The notes beneath the pieces were generated by a model. It did not search any database. It had not been told where the DNA came from and was given only the letters and a program-made list of their open reading frames with translations. A DNA stretch of 64,000 bases from a virus. The position numbers and the translations under genes are program-made. The stretch is taken from positions 1 to 64,000 of the IMG/VR virus record IMGVR_UViG_3300043446_003265; one strand, written 5' to 3'. Shown here one piece after another: positions 39,501-46,479 of this stretch (positions are counted from its first letter, which is position 1; each line of letters starts with the position of its first letter).

Positions 39501-42500
39501 CAATATCAGCAGTAACAACAGAATCTGGTACAAATAATGTCATTGTAACATTTAATTACACAAATACTAGTCTAGCAGCTGGATATCTTAATAAGACCAA
39601 ACTTTATTTCTATAAAGTAGCCAGACTTACAACTCCATATATCTATGATAATTCAGGTTCTGGTGGTGCCATTATTTGGGTTACTAGCCCAAGAATCTAT
39701 GGCACAACTGTGTCAAATGAGTATGATATTGACATAAAAGATTTTGGAAATATTTACACTACCGGAGACGTTATAACAATATCAGGAGCACTTTTGGGAG
39801 GCTCTTCACCGGCAAATGATTTAATAATTACTGTTACTTTTGCTTTATCCGGAGCCATAGTTTTTTATAGTTTAAGTGGTATATGTTCCAATGCATTTGA
39901 TGAATATTATACGATACCAATAAGTGCAACAAAATGCCGATTATTTTACGATGCAACGTTAATTAATCCTGTAAAAAATACAGGGGCTACTCCATTCATA
40001 TTTACCGCAGGAGATATTGGTTTTTATCCTGAACCATTCACTATTCCTGCAGCATCATTGGTCACTTATAATAATAAATTGTATAAGTGCATTGTGGCAA
40101 ATAGTGACGCAACTTTTGATTTTACTAAATGGGAGTTATTACAAAGTGATTACCCATTTATAAATGCGTTAGACAGAATTATTGCTTATTACCAACCAAC
40201 TATCAATATGCCTGGTAAACATTTACCATTATTAATGACAGGATTAGAATATCCTAATGGTACTAATTTAGGTAATAAATTTAATGATGATTTTGAATTA
40301 GATGTAATTTTACAAGGACAGCCGTTTTATCCAAAAGAAATTGATATAAAAAGTATAGTATATGACGGGGCCAAATATGTAGCAATTGGTAATGCAGCTA
40401 CGAATGCAACTGTTTTATATAGTATTGATGGTAGAAACTGGACATTTAAAAAAATAAGTGATACACCTATTAATGTGACTAGAATAATTTACTCAGGTTC
40501 TTTTTACGTAATTAGTGCATTGAATGCTAGTGCTCCTCTGCTCATAAGCTATGATGGATTTAACTGGGTAAGTGTAGGTTCATACACAGTTTATGATGAT
40601 GCTCCGTTTGATGTTGCAGGGTTTGATACCCTATCTGTAGAAACTCCTAATGATGAACTATACGATGTTGTGTACTACAATAATAATTACGTAGCTGTTG
40701 GTAATAATGTTTTGAGTAGTATTAATGCAACAAGCTGGGGAACAGGGTATAGTTTTGGCAGTAGATTACCAAACGTTTTAAAATCAGTTGCATATATACC
40801 AGGAGCTGACGCAACCAGTTTCGAAGGATTTATCGCAGTTGGAAATGGAACATCTATTATAGAAGGTCCAGACACTCCTTCACCAGTATTTGCTGACCAA
40901 GCTAGAGTCGTAATAAGTTACGATGGCATAACTTGGACCAATACTAATCAAACATTTGATGTAAATTTTAACACAGTATTTGGTTCAAATACAAAAATTA
41001 TAGCTGCAGGTGATTTTGGTAAAATTTACTGGTCAACCAACGCAAGCAACTGGAATGTAGCTACCATATTAGGACCATCGTTTAATCAACAAATAAATCA
41101 CGGCATTTATGCTCTAAACACCTATATAGTAATTTGTAATAATGGTTACATACTTTATAGCTCAGACGGAGAAACATGGAGTCAAACCTCACAAATAAGT
41201 TCAAATAATTTAAATGAAATTGAATTTGATGGCAATTATTTAATTGCAGTAGGTGAAAACTCAACAATTTTACGTAGTAGCAATGTAATAGATTGGGAAA
41301 ATATTTCTTTCCTAACTGCTAATGAACCTGAATATAACATAAAAGGAGAAACATTCTTATCAGGATATGGACCAGAAGAAATGGTACCAGCATTGATAAC
41401 AGATAATCTTCAGCTTACAGTAAAGACTACACCTGGATCACTTTGGGATCCTACTGTATACGAAAATTTTGGATTTTATGTAAATAGCGGAATATTTGAT
41501 TTAGGTAACTCTACTGCATTTAGTTTTGCTAATTTATCACCATACGCAACACAAATTGCAGTTTATATAATTTCGAATACTAATAATAGAGCAACACGCA
41601 TTTACACTGTTAATCAAGTGCCTACCCCTACAAGTTTAGTTAAAATACAATCAATAGATTGGGTTTTTAAGGTTGTAACATTAACTTCACCATTAAGTCC
41701 TACAGAAAAAATTTATTTTGAAGTCTATAGTTTAGGAGGCGGAAATCAAGAAGTTAAAGGTACATCTGATAATGTTCCTGTTAAGTTTGATGCAAAGAAA
41801 AATGTAAGTTACATAGACACAAATTATCCATATAAAGATGGAGTATATTTATTTCCAGTAGTGTATATTAATGGGGTTAAAAAAATAAACAATGTTGATT
41901 ATAAAATAGAACCAAATAAATCAAATGCAATTACCATTGTTTTTACATCTATTATTAATTTAGCTACTCAGTATGTTAGTTTTGCAATTTACGGCCCTGC
42001 AAACACAATATATCAATATTGTATGCCTGAAACTCAAGTTTTTCAGTACGTAAGTGGACCAAAAACTTTTACATTAACTAACAATATGGGAGGAAACAAT
42101 CCTAACAATGCGGTAGTTGAAATTGATGGAATACGTGCAAGAAATACTATTGACTACACAATTGTTGGAACTACATTAACTGTTATACCATCAATTGCTG
42201 CTAATACAATAGTTAGTGTAACTTCATTTAACGATACTCAAAATCAATTTTTCGTAACGCAAACGTCAACATCTATAAGAGTAACTCCAATTTATTATAT
42301 AAATACTCCTGCTACACCTGTTGTAGTTACAACAGCTACAAATGCTTTTTTCGTAAATCAAGATCAAGTATTAATAGATGGAGTTCAAAATATTACTGAA
42401 ATTAATAATAATATTTTTTATGTAAGAGTTTTGCCAACATATGTTGAGAATGCAGTTACATATTATAGATATGAGCTTTATAGTGATTTTAATCTTTCAG

Positions 42501-43414
42501 TACCTGTAATAGGTAACACTTACGGAACATTCTATTCTAACGGAGTAGGTTCTGGCGGCTTTATTTGGAAATATACAAACACAATTTCAATTAATCAACC
42601 TACACTTGATATTATAGATACAAATAGATTGTTTGTACATATAAATGGTACTAGAGTTACACCTAATAATTTGCGTATAAATCAGCCAAATAATAGATTA
42701 AGTATAATGTCTCCTATTGCACTTGGCAATACAATTATTGTTACTAGTTATATGCCCTCTCCTACTCCAAATGAACTTTGGTATACTTTAACAGTAAACA
42801 AAAATAACGAAATGGTGATTGCTAACAGCAATATTGAAAATCGCACTTGGTTAGTTAGACCAATTTATCCTACTGATACTAAAATCTACGTTGATGATGT
42901 AACTAAATTGGTCGATATAACATCAACGGTTTCTTATGCATCTTATGACATAACAACGCAAAAGATTTACTCCTACTTAAACTACAACATAGTAGATATA
43001 GTTTTGTTAACTGTAAATAATTTAGTAACAGGACTTGAGTTAGCTAAAACCTCATATTATCTTAATACAGTAAATTCTACAACTCAGGTAATTTTCACCT
43101 CAGGTGTAACAGACGGAGATGCTTTAGAATTTGTATTGCGATTTGGTAATACAATAATAATAAACGGCGAAAAAATTAGATTTAAAAATATTAATATTGA
43201 AGATAACACTATAACTAATTTTGTCAGGGGAGCAGAAGGAACTGCGATTCTCCCAACACAGGACAAATATTCATATGTTTTGAGTTTTTCAACAAAAGAT
43301 ATTCTAGATCCGTTTTATTATAACAAAATTTGGAATAGTGATGATTATTCTGCTAATGGTGATCCACTGCAAATTAGCAACACTATACCAGCAAATTTCT
43401 TAAAAAGTGACTAA
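27560..43414 (+). CDS. 7: Giant gp7-like baseplate wedge protein (5284 residues)
   Basis: One uninterrupted ORF of 15.9 kb, a quarter of the window. The N-terminus (TIDFLPEIFKTTPNENFLSA, about 7-26) and a core to about residue 2200 match the gp7-type protein of marine T4-like phages that follows gp6. T4 gp7 has 1032 residues. Added parts by rough position: FG-GAP/integrin-like propeller repeats about 2280-2930 (FGSSVAF, FGSNIST, YGTSIKF, YGTNISF); YGGRGYTEPP-type segments near 3640; two LLGG modules near 3920 and 4065; a BNR/sialidase-like propeller about 4260-4580 (YSIDGRNW, SYDGFNW, SYDGITW, YSSDGETW); and beta-rich modules to the end. The propellers suggest surface-exposed, possibly receptor-contacting parts (inference). 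Confidence 0.8.
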   Translation: MVAQVRTIDFLPEIFKTTPNENFLSATLDQLVQQQDLEKLQGYIGRRFEYGLTPNSYYIPEINKTRTDYQLEPAVIFKKNETNRALDFITYPEMIDALKLQGAPVTNNSLLFNNQFYSWDSFADLDKLSNYSQYYWLPFGPDVINIEPLPINLTSFFDVKSQTNEFLFIQDNFSIEEFNPTITLLRGGTYYFNVDQNSKFWIQTAPGLSGVLPNRPNVSTRDIFGLENNGTSEGVMIFNVPYADAQQSQNYTGNVNVDLVTTQFFYNIHGQRLSQIGNIDGATNLLDKTLMFYGAPPLQITAVDTFYDNGGFDAVSTNPVGFDSASFVNVSQYFFKITYEETDEPGDPIINLTPLNVIPTNTNITVLIGNQYIFKKFVRLQTGEIQIIPEVTAPLDTLYYQDSENLKKIGVIKIVDSNEANYINVETDILNKLTYISPNNVKFTNGLKISFSGDVVPEKYKTDQYYVEGVGTGIKLISASTLVTPESYSQSVYNPYDAAPYDIAPYSDIVESPITQDYITINRAAQNLNAWTRGNRWFHSQVIQETIKHTNSKNLLNVINSNEARAKRPIIEFYPNLKLFNLGIQAKPPVDYFDITATDAFTQVASQLQYYPDGLSFGLFDGCKVIFSADTDVNVRNKIYRVNYISTSVATQTSTVISSTSASTDRLTVTDSTSFVVGSLVSLNQNIGNLTAFTKYYVYDIPNSTSLRLSTDPNLSNFIQLDNATGNVVITQSPPVITLTKIANGDVESFDQTVVLLGEDRKGYTYWFNGSTWIQGQLKTTVNQPPLFDIFDSNGLSFGDTDYYNSSSFIGTSLFQYATGTGNNDPILGFPLKYSSVNNIGDIQFNVSYNTDKFNYVLNGIQTTQDVNTGYIYNYQSKTDYVRELGWQTAISNSIQYQAFNFNYDPAKGSPIFICDVPAKSTDSTAWPVVQVYVRDNILFDTEFTFAVQGNTTTITLNSTPILETPIQILIYSDKVSTTGYFTIPTNLENNIFNAQIVSPNLGDIKNHYLSICTNSKRIVGQIFGANNYRDLPNLVRYGTKIIQNSAPLSLTGAFLKNANFNLIDSLNFNSVEYIKYKSLLIDVVSKTPYESYQIASTILDNAINEITSYKTQSNSFFWSDMLPSKGAYITNRYSFNADVNQSQFSLSKIYDFTSANYNSVLLYLLRNVNGVLVQRQLIRDVDYIVSSDQPLVNVYTDLVIGDVIVVNEYNQTYGSYVPNTPTKLGFYPATIPEVVYDTSYVNPTWFIKGHDGSLTTLYGEYKNGYLTDYRDQVIFEFECRIYNNLKVSSKIPISSDEVLPGQFRNTDYNYDEILQLYSMSFLNWVGQNRIDYKSQYYSATDAYTYNYYQATNRLDNTLVKRGNWKGLYNWFFDTVTPNLTPWEMIGYTNKPKWWDSYYGLPPYTKNNLVLWTDMENGYDYNDGNPIIIESRKRPGLLKVLPVDDLGNLVDPLNSVIGNYDNLTFQTQWKVGDWGPAEFSYLKSSSWPYDLVKILALCKPAKFYALGENLDTYKFNDEFDQYLVNNKFRFQTTGSVLYGSGTAQHSYINWIVDYVQSTGNSGYDILTEYLNNLDVRLVYRLAGFSDKELLKFYVDKGSPTSRNNSLLIPDESYQVLLHENQPFDTIVYSSIIIQKTDTGYQVYGNSQNKIYFKTFAPLVNGKYETITSGSLSVRISKNSSGKVVIVPYSTEFSTPQALAEFINSYGNYLSSQGLEFNQVENNLILNWNQMIQEVLAWIQAGWETGSILNINPLAKKIVINKENAIVQPLTLQAQNYVLNQNLIPIQIKDMSIIRNGVEFSAIPIKVDDTIAYFNANLSNIEHAIVFDNVTLFNDLIYDPNTGLRQYRMLLKGAKTATWDGTVDTKGFILNQDNVIDWQANTKYTKGVIVKYKNNYYASNEIIQPAASFQQNLWTKVDYDLIQKGLLPNASSRAYESTLYYNSYQANLENDADLLSFSLIGYRPRDYLAAANLDDISQVNLYKTMIVEKGSKQATSAIQNITLQTGGINYTTYENWAINIGNYGGVLDQNFIEFKLDQQKLNGNPAIVSIIKDVNEPGSMQEIPIYALSNYGRVPNNINILPLLPSGTFNQLPSAGYVNFEDIKTYSFKVANLNQNEVSIYDIYKNEYIWIADFKGDWRIYATTSLNANIPVAIINVVNNLNDTCTVFFDKPHNLAVNTVIMILNYSSFVDGFYIIVRISDANSVVIDLSLPLSISNIESTGIVAKLQNQRVSSPKDISNLNLIDTEFVLSTVWVDENINGTWAVYRKGINYQLSSSFNKPVPTSSFGSSVAFDAKLGYFLGDSGTGNVYRYKYESNINFWNLDETITIPSSPTGFGSSMDKKQNFLAILKSATTSIVYIYELVSTEKIEAVALQNSFNISGSGAADKVVMSDDCNYFFVGRGSTRQVFVYRKNSNLTFTSIGYPLTSAISVNGNQFRVSGDRRSLLLEGQMVSFSNVNGSTTYKIITGEFDAGSNLTTFTIEGYFFAGANIGTTVYRAYYDYTNVATITGAGSATNFGSNISTNYNGTQLFISAPNQDFNAVTDTGVVYIYNRVKQIFESRFTPIQTIATSFALAWTPTNSISVFLNGNILSSSNYTLSTNILTIKEQIVLKAGDLILVEGNDFILSQTLIGHSEVTNPRVGILYGKGLSNNNLGNELLVGSPFDIVDATGTEGTVYRYTNAGKKFGIITGSSVYNLSSQINILINGFAVTLPATGINNAVIAINEANIPNVIASKTNDNKLVIQLINQSLNVLEDKLNLTVFAEANFASLGITFYKKTQTLHDPNIQNNTQYGTSIKFNELNSFVVSAPTSNRYTQTTFDFTDDEDYSNDTIFDNNFTVFTDVVADAGSAYVYDYLGAYNESIDNIGKFVLGQLVNDTTTTLGSAPYYGTNISFNNYNIIIGSPTYLSGSQNGRVNIFRNTSGKPNWYIYRNPTNTVDINKLHGVSIYNNLNNLNIVSLDYIDPLQGKLLGVVAQNLDYISSVDPAGYNNNNVRKSVWGQEYVGKLWFDTSETKFIDYHQNNILYNSRYWGTVFPGSTVSVYTWIESDVLPIDYTGVGTVYDIDAYTTLNEIVESGTIVTRYYYWVKNIGTVLSNAKTLADNIVSSYISNPITSGIAFLAPLKQNVYALYNVFEYISATFTSLHLGYKTDSGNDVAHTEFKLIRDGYAEDFLPGLPTLYNNLVTPNGLYQKLLDSFSGVDLLGQSVPNPFLPRLLQTGTNLRPSQSFFYNRLRALENYVQFANNVMIKFPITELKNPSFLTLGGVATTGLNAPAFFTLSGDDFDTNNYWEYVNWWAEGYSDSTRTDIDVPKYYDLEKLNAFENMIVGVNANSNGKREVYLYQNNNWNRIGLELGTIAIKKSLYDYSINGIGFGDSFYDSTPYDSFPSVETYNIIRGLNEEVFTDDLLIYRNQGLILLFQYIITETEEFGNYLPWLNKTSFLDVEHTLRELEQTKNFQRDNEDFLYGYINEVKPYRVKLKEFSLKYTKTNLYDGDISDFDLPAQWNATLDSFITPELVFSDTLLESQYNSSDKIWQEPQYNQWFNNYGVKLQGKENYFIGLLREYVPVATKIIVVDNAFGYPTVGVIKIDNEYIGYNTVDRDLGILSGLTRGALDTEVVDHFPGTKIFIDLPAVSVIYGGRGYTEPPNIVSYVNTEVFPAPKVQASLKAQMSAGEVVAVTVLNSGEGYKVLPELIIEPSIEHKFNTSDINYTNYTINVPFKLFETGDLLKYSKGSNLSTILGLIDNQYYYIRLIEYGTKKPAVTIANQNRPTAIAFYISKINALTDTHRLILVQGRTPSNNHVLTLGARLAPISSNAPTRQITPVLKFDRTSYRPEVTVWEPNQFYISTYNSIGNDASYASKLATAIPFPSVSGNVSPAGGSGALFDVYAWIYGNQDEPPDFYSTANNVGVYTAILNSGGLNYQAGNVITIPGNLLGGTAPTNSCTITVVSVTLAGSITQFIVEGVAKPVFLSSLQGATVPISAVTTESGTNNVIVTFNYTNTSLAAGYLNKTKLYFYKVARLTTPYIYDNSGSGGAIIWVTSPRIYGTTVSNEYDIDIKDFGNIYTTGDVITISGALLGGSSPANDLIITVTFALSGAIVFYSLSGICSNAFDEYYTIPISATKCRLFYDATLINPVKNTGATPFIFTAGDIGFYPEPFTIPAASLVTYNNKLYKCIVANSDATFDFTKWELLQSDYPFINALDRIIAYYQPTINMPGKHLPLLMTGLEYPNGTNLGNKFNDDFELDVILQGQPFYPKEIDIKSIVYDGAKYVAIGNAATNATVLYSIDGRNWTFKKISDTPINVTRIIYSGSFYVISALNASAPLLISYDGFNWVSVGSYTVYDDAPFDVAGFDTLSVETPNDELYDVVYYNNNYVAVGNNVLSSINATSWGTGYSFGSRLPNVLKSVAYIPGADATSFEGFIAVGNGTSIIEGPDTPSPVFADQARVVISYDGITWTNTNQTFDVNFNTVFGSNTKIIAAGDFGKIYWSTNASNWNVATILGPSFNQQINHGIYALNTYIVICNNGYILYSSDGETWSQTSQISSNNLNEIEFDGNYLIAVGENSTILRSSNVIDWENISFLTANEPEYNIKGETFLSGYGPEEMVPALITDNLQLTVKTTPGSLWDPTVYENFGFYVNSGIFDLGNSTAFSFANLSPYATQIAVYIISNTNNRATRIYTVNQVPTPTSLVKIQSIDWVFKVVTLTSPLSPTEKIYFEVYSLGGGNQEVKGTSDNVPVKFDAKKNVSYIDTNYPYKDGVYLFPVVYINGVKKINNVDYKIEPNKSNAITIVFTSIINLATQYVSFAIYGPANTIYQYCMPETQVFQYVSGPKTFTLTNNMGGNNPNNAVVEIDGIRARNTIDYTIVGTTLTVIPSIAANTIVSVTSFNDTQNQFFVTQTSTSIRVTPIYYINTPATPVVVTTATNAFFVNQDQVLIDGVQNITEINNNIFYVRVLPTYVENAVTYYRYELYSDFNLSVPVIGNTYGTFYSNGVGSGGFIWKYTNTISINQPTLDIIDTNRLFVHINGTRVTPNNLRINQPNNRLSIMSPIALGNTIIVTSYMPSPTPNELWYTLTVNKNNEMVIANSNIENRTWLVRPIYPTDTKIYVDDVTKLVDITSTVSYASYDITTQKIYSYLNYNIVDIVLLTVNNLVTGLELAKTSYYLNTVNSTTQVIFTSGVTDGDALEFVLRFGNTIIINGEKIRFKNINIEDNTITNFVRGAEGTAILPTQDKYSYVLSFSTKDILDPFYYNKIWNSDDYSANGDPLQISNTIPANFLKSD

Positions 43415-43422
43415 AATTGGAA

Positions 43423-43430
43423 GATAAATA
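43423..43430 (+). promoter_or_regulatory. Late-promoter-like GATAAATA abutting the 48-aa ORF
   Basis: GATAAATA ends 6 nt before ATG 43437. Initiation at the usual T4 late distance would fall on or beside that ATG, giving a leaderless message that then carries the 206-residue gene. Confidence 0.5.
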
Positions 43431-43436
43431 CAAATT

Positions 43437-43583
43437 ATGACTGAAAAAGATCAAATAGAAACAACCAAAGAGAAATCAGAACCAAACCCTGACGAGAACG
43501 CTGGATTTATTTTAAGCTCGGCAATAAAGATTTTTGATCCAAAAACGTCAGAAATACTTGTTCAAAAAAGAGGTGATGATTGA
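43437..43583 (+). CDS. 48-residue virion-operon protein, partial duplicate of its neighbour
   Basis: A short acidic protein (ATG to TGA). Its second half, AIKIFDPKTSEILVQKRGDD (about 29-48), closely parallels the N-terminus of the next protein (FVKISDPNTGEILVDKKNAI). It looks like a duplicated N-terminal segment kept as a separate gene. Its stop overlaps the next ATG (TGATG), so the two are coupled. Short proteins of this kind occur next to the same gene in other marine T4-like phages, as I recall. Function unknown; perhaps an assembly partner or decoy of the neighbour. Confidence 0.65.
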   Translation: MTEKDQIETTKEKSEPNPDENAGFILSSAIKIFDPKTSEILVQKRGDD

Positions 43584-44203
43584 TGTCTACAATAAATTAT
43601 CAATTAAAAATAGAGGGATTTGTCAAAATTTCTGACCCTAACACAGGAGAAATTTTAGTAGACAAAAAGAATGCAATCCATTATGAGAATATGTCAGAAT
43701 CTATTGCGGATACACTTAGTAGCAGAGGGTACGGTGGCATATTTAAAATGGCTTTTGGTAACGGAGGGGCAAGTATTGATAGTACAGGGATTATTACATA
43801 TCTACCCCCAAATACTACAGGACAAAACGCAGCATTATATAACCAAACCTATGAGAAAATCGTTGATGACACAAGTGTATTAAATACAGACCCAGCTAGA
43901 AATAAAATGGTTGTTTCTCATATAATTGGAAAAGTGTATAGCGATATAGTAGTTCAATGCTTACTTGACTACGGTGAGCCTTCTGGTCAGTCAGCGTTTG
44001 ACAATAGCACACAATTAGAATCAACATACACGTTTGACGAAATTGGACTTTTAGCAGATTATGGTACAGACCCTGCTGGAAATGAAACAACGAGACTTTT
44101 GACCCATGTGATATTTCACCCGGTACAAAAAAGTCTTAATAGACAGATTCAAATAGACTATACGGTGCGAATACAAAGTTTAACAAACCTTGTTTCCATC
44201 TAA
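43583..44203 (+). CDS. Conserved virion structural protein of marine T4-like phages
   Basis: 206 residues from ATG 43583, chosen over an earlier TTG because it overlaps the previous stop and has GAGGTGAT upstream. Recognisable conserved parts are KNAIHYENMSESIADTLSSR (about 29-48), FKMAFGNGG (about 55-63), LLDYGEPSGQSAFDN (about 126-140) and THVIFHPVQKSLNRQIQIDY (about 173-192). Homologues sit between gp7/gp8 and fibre genes in cyanophage-type genomes and are virion-associated; the exact place in the particle is unknown to me. No gp8 gene is evident, so it could cover part of that wedge role (speculative). Confidence 0.65.
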   Translation: MSTINYQLKIEGFVKISDPNTGEILVDKKNAIHYENMSESIADTLSSRGYGGIFKMAFGNGGASIDSTGIITYLPPNTTGQNAALYNQTYEKIVDDTSVLNTDPARNKMVVSHIIGKVYSDIVVQCLLDYGEPSGQSAFDNSTQLESTYTFDEIGLLADYGTDPAGNETTRLLTHVIFHPVQKSLNRQIQIDYTVRIQSLTNLVSI

Positions 44204-44211
44204 GATAAATA
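44204..44211 (+). promoter_or_regulatory. Late-promoter-like GATAAATA before the fibre gene
   Basis: GATAAATA 29 nt before ATG 44241, followed by a GGAG site. It probably drives the two fibre-like genes downstream. Confidence 0.55.
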
Positions 44212-44240
44212 CTAAAGTTAAAAAATTGGAGTAAAAACAC

Positions 44241-45434
44241 ATGGCATATACAATTATACGAAGCGACGGTACTGTTTTAACAACTATACAAGACGGTACT
44301 ATCAACACACAAAGCACCTCATTAGGACTTCCAGGAAGGAACAAATCTAATTATGGTCAAGTTTTAGACACAAATTTTGTCAGACAATTAGAAAGTTATG
44401 CCGCAAGTTCACCTCCTCCGAATCCTTTACGAGGTCAATTATGGTTTAACACTAATACAAATGTCTTATGTGTATGCCCAGCTGACGGAACTTTAGTTGC
44501 TAGTAACTGGATCACATTAACTTCAACTACTGCTGCAGGAAATGCTACTCTGTCAAACGTAAATGCGACAGGAAATATAATTGCAAATAATTTTTCATCT
44601 AATGGTGCATTTATAGGTAATTCAGTTTCAGTAGTTACAGCAAATATAACAGGTAATATAACAGCAACAAACGCTAACTTAACTGCGGCACTAATAGGAT
44701 CAGCAAATACAACATCAATTACTACAGGTAGTGGCACAACAGTTGGTACAATTGTTGGTGCATGGTCGGCACAAGGTAATTGGACCATGCAAAATGGTAA
44801 TATTGCATGGACTTCTAATGCATTTGGTATAAAGTGTGACAGGTATATGTATGCGAATGGAGCAACATTTAACCCAGCTGGTACTTACAATAATGGTAAT
44901 GTATTTGATTATTTGACAGGAGCAAATGCAGTTACTCAGTTTACTGGTAATATAGCTCCTAACAAAGTTACAACTACAGAATTAGCCGGCGGCGGAAACA
45001 TAACTGGTATTTGGCAATTAAGTCCTAGCGCAAGATTACAAGCTACATATGCTGACTTAGCAGAAAGATTCGAATCTGATCAACCTTATGATGCAGGTAC
45101 AGTGGTTGAATTAGGTGGCGTTGCCGAAATTACAGCAGTTGTAGACGAATTAAGCAATAATGTGTTTGGTGTTATTAGTACTAGTGCAGCGTATATGATG
45201 AATAGTGCCGCAGGCGATGATAATACACACCCTGCAGTTGCTATCAGTGGTCGTGTGCCAGTTAAGGTGAGAGGTAAAGTGAAAAAAGGTGATCGTCTTG
45301 TAAGCGCAGGTAAAGGTTTTGCAAGAGCAGCAAAAGAAGGAGAAGCCGGATCATTCAATGTAATTGGTAGAAGTTTAACAACGAAAACAACTGAAGGCGT
45401 AGGAGAAGTAACAGCAATCGTAGTAATAAAATAA
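44241..45434 (+). CDS. Tail-fibre-like virion protein with conserved C-terminal chaperone-type domain
   Basis: A 397-residue protein. The N-terminus (IRSDGTVLTTIQDGTINTQS, about 5-24; NPLRGQLWFNT, about 61-71) is shared by virion proteins of marine T4-like phages. The middle is Asn/Thr/Ala-rich repeat sequence typical of trimeric fibres (NITGNITATNANLTAALIG). The C-terminal 130 residues (YADLAERFESDQPYDAGTVV, then VAISGRVPVKVRGKVKKGDR) form a domain common at fibre ends, often involved in trimer folding or self-cleavage. A receptor-contact role is likely but not proven. It has a GGAG site and its own promoter-like element. Confidence 0.75.
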   Translation: MAYTIIRSDGTVLTTIQDGTINTQSTSLGLPGRNKSNYGQVLDTNFVRQLESYAASSPPPNPLRGQLWFNTNTNVLCVCPADGTLVASNWITLTSTTAAGNATLSNVNATGNIIANNFSSNGAFIGNSVSVVTANITGNITATNANLTAALIGSANTTSITTGSGTTVGTIVGAWSAQGNWTMQNGNIAWTSNAFGIKCDRYMYANGATFNPAGTYNNGNVFDYLTGANAVTQFTGNIAPNKVTTTELAGGGNITGIWQLSPSARLQATYADLAERFESDQPYDAGTVVELGGVAEITAVVDELSNNVFGVISTSAAYMMNSAAGDDNTHPAVAISGRVPVKVRGKVKKGDRLVSAGKGFARAAKEGEAGSFNVIGRSLTTKTTEGVGEVTAIVVIK

Positions 45435-45443
45435 GGATTATAT

Positions 45444-46442
45444 ATGACATATCAACAATATGGTAAAATTGATGCCGCAGATTATAATTCTTACGTAGGT
45501 GCCAGTCCTAGTACGGTTGCAAATACGTTAAATGCTGTTATTGGAACAGGAAATGGAAGATCAGGATTAGGTCAAACTCAAGTACCACAAGTTCAGGCTA
45601 ATAATGCACTGTTTCAAATTACGAATGAACAATGGAATCTATTAATTAATAATATTCAAAATGCAGCATCACATCAAGGTAGTACTATAACACCTATTTC
45701 TACAACATCTGATGGTCAACTTATTAGTGCCTACATGACTGCAAGTTTGCCAGCGACCTCTATTTTTGCTAATAATTTAAATACAATTTTTACAAATCGT
45801 AATAACGCAGCAGCACAAGGTTCTAGCTCAACAGATAGTCGATCATATCCAACAGATTGGAATAATGCACTAACGTTTACTCATGCTATTACTTTTTCAT
45901 CAGGAGATAGTGCAAGATATTTTTTTAATGCAGGAGGACAAATTGCATTAAGTTTCTCACATCCTGCTGGCACGAATATGAATAATTTATGGAACACATT
46001 AGCTGCTGCATGTGGGACAATCACAATTAGTGCAGTTAACAGCGGGACTCAAACAATTGCTGGTACAGTATTTAACGGTGTAACAAGAACCGGTGGAAGC
46101 GGTACCCCAACTACAATAGCTTCCAATAATGGTTACTATTCATTTACAAGTACTGACGCAACTATTTTTAGAATGGCTGCTACAGTAGGACCAAGTGGAT
46201 ATCTTTCTAGTTTTATAAATGTTGCAGTAAGAACTAATGGTACACAAGGAACAAATGGGGATGTGGGTAGTATAATTACTATCACAACAACTTGGGATTC
46301 AGTACCAAACGGGGGCAATACTAACTTAGGCAGAACAGGTCCAAACTCTACAACCACTTGTGTTGTAAGGAATCCAAGCTCATCATATTTAACTCCTACT
46401 TGGGGTACAGTTAACATAACAAGCACAGTTCAGGGAAGTTAA
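45444..46442 (+). CDS. Virion structural protein, fibre-associated, function unknown
   Basis: A 332-residue protein rich in Thr, Ser, Asn and Gly, with beta-strand-like sequence. The N-terminus (YNSYVGASPSTVANTLNAVI, about 14-33, then GYGQ-like GRSGLGQTQVPQV) and the segment HAITFSSGDSARYFFNAGGQ (about 147-166) occur in a family of structural proteins encoded beside fibre genes in marine T4-like phages. It follows the fibre gene by 9 nt in the same operon. No enzymatic motif is visible. It could be a fibre tip or baseplate-associated appendage. Confidence 0.6.
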   Translation: MTYQQYGKIDAADYNSYVGASPSTVANTLNAVIGTGNGRSGLGQTQVPQVQANNALFQITNEQWNLLINNIQNAASHQGSTITPISTTSDGQLISAYMTASLPATSIFANNLNTIFTNRNNAAAQGSSSTDSRSYPTDWNNALTFTHAITFSSGDSARYFFNAGGQIALSFSHPAGTNMNNLWNTLAAACGTITISAVNSGTQTIAGTVFNGVTRTGGSGTPTTIASNNGYYSFTSTDATIFRMAATVGPSGYLSSFINVAVRTNGTQGTNGDVGSIITITTTWDSVPNGGNTNLGRTGPNSTTTCVVRNPSSSYLTPTWGTVNITSTVQGS

Positions 46443-46467
46443 ATTTTTTGGTTAAGTTGTCTATATT

Positions 46468-46474
46468 CTAAATA
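46468..46474 (+). promoter_or_regulatory. Late-promoter-like CTAAATA abutting ATG 46480
   Basis: CTAAATA ends 5 nt before ATG 46480, the exact distance at which T4 late RNA would start on the A of the start codon. There is no Shine-Dalgarno sequence. It heads the glycosyltransferase/radical SAM gene run. Confidence 0.5.
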
Positions 46475-46479
46475 ATTTA

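Noticed and set aside
44435-44788. 117-codon minus ORF opposite the fibre gene
   Set aside because: Hydrophobic shadow of an Asn/Thr/Ala-rich repeat; no supporting signals.
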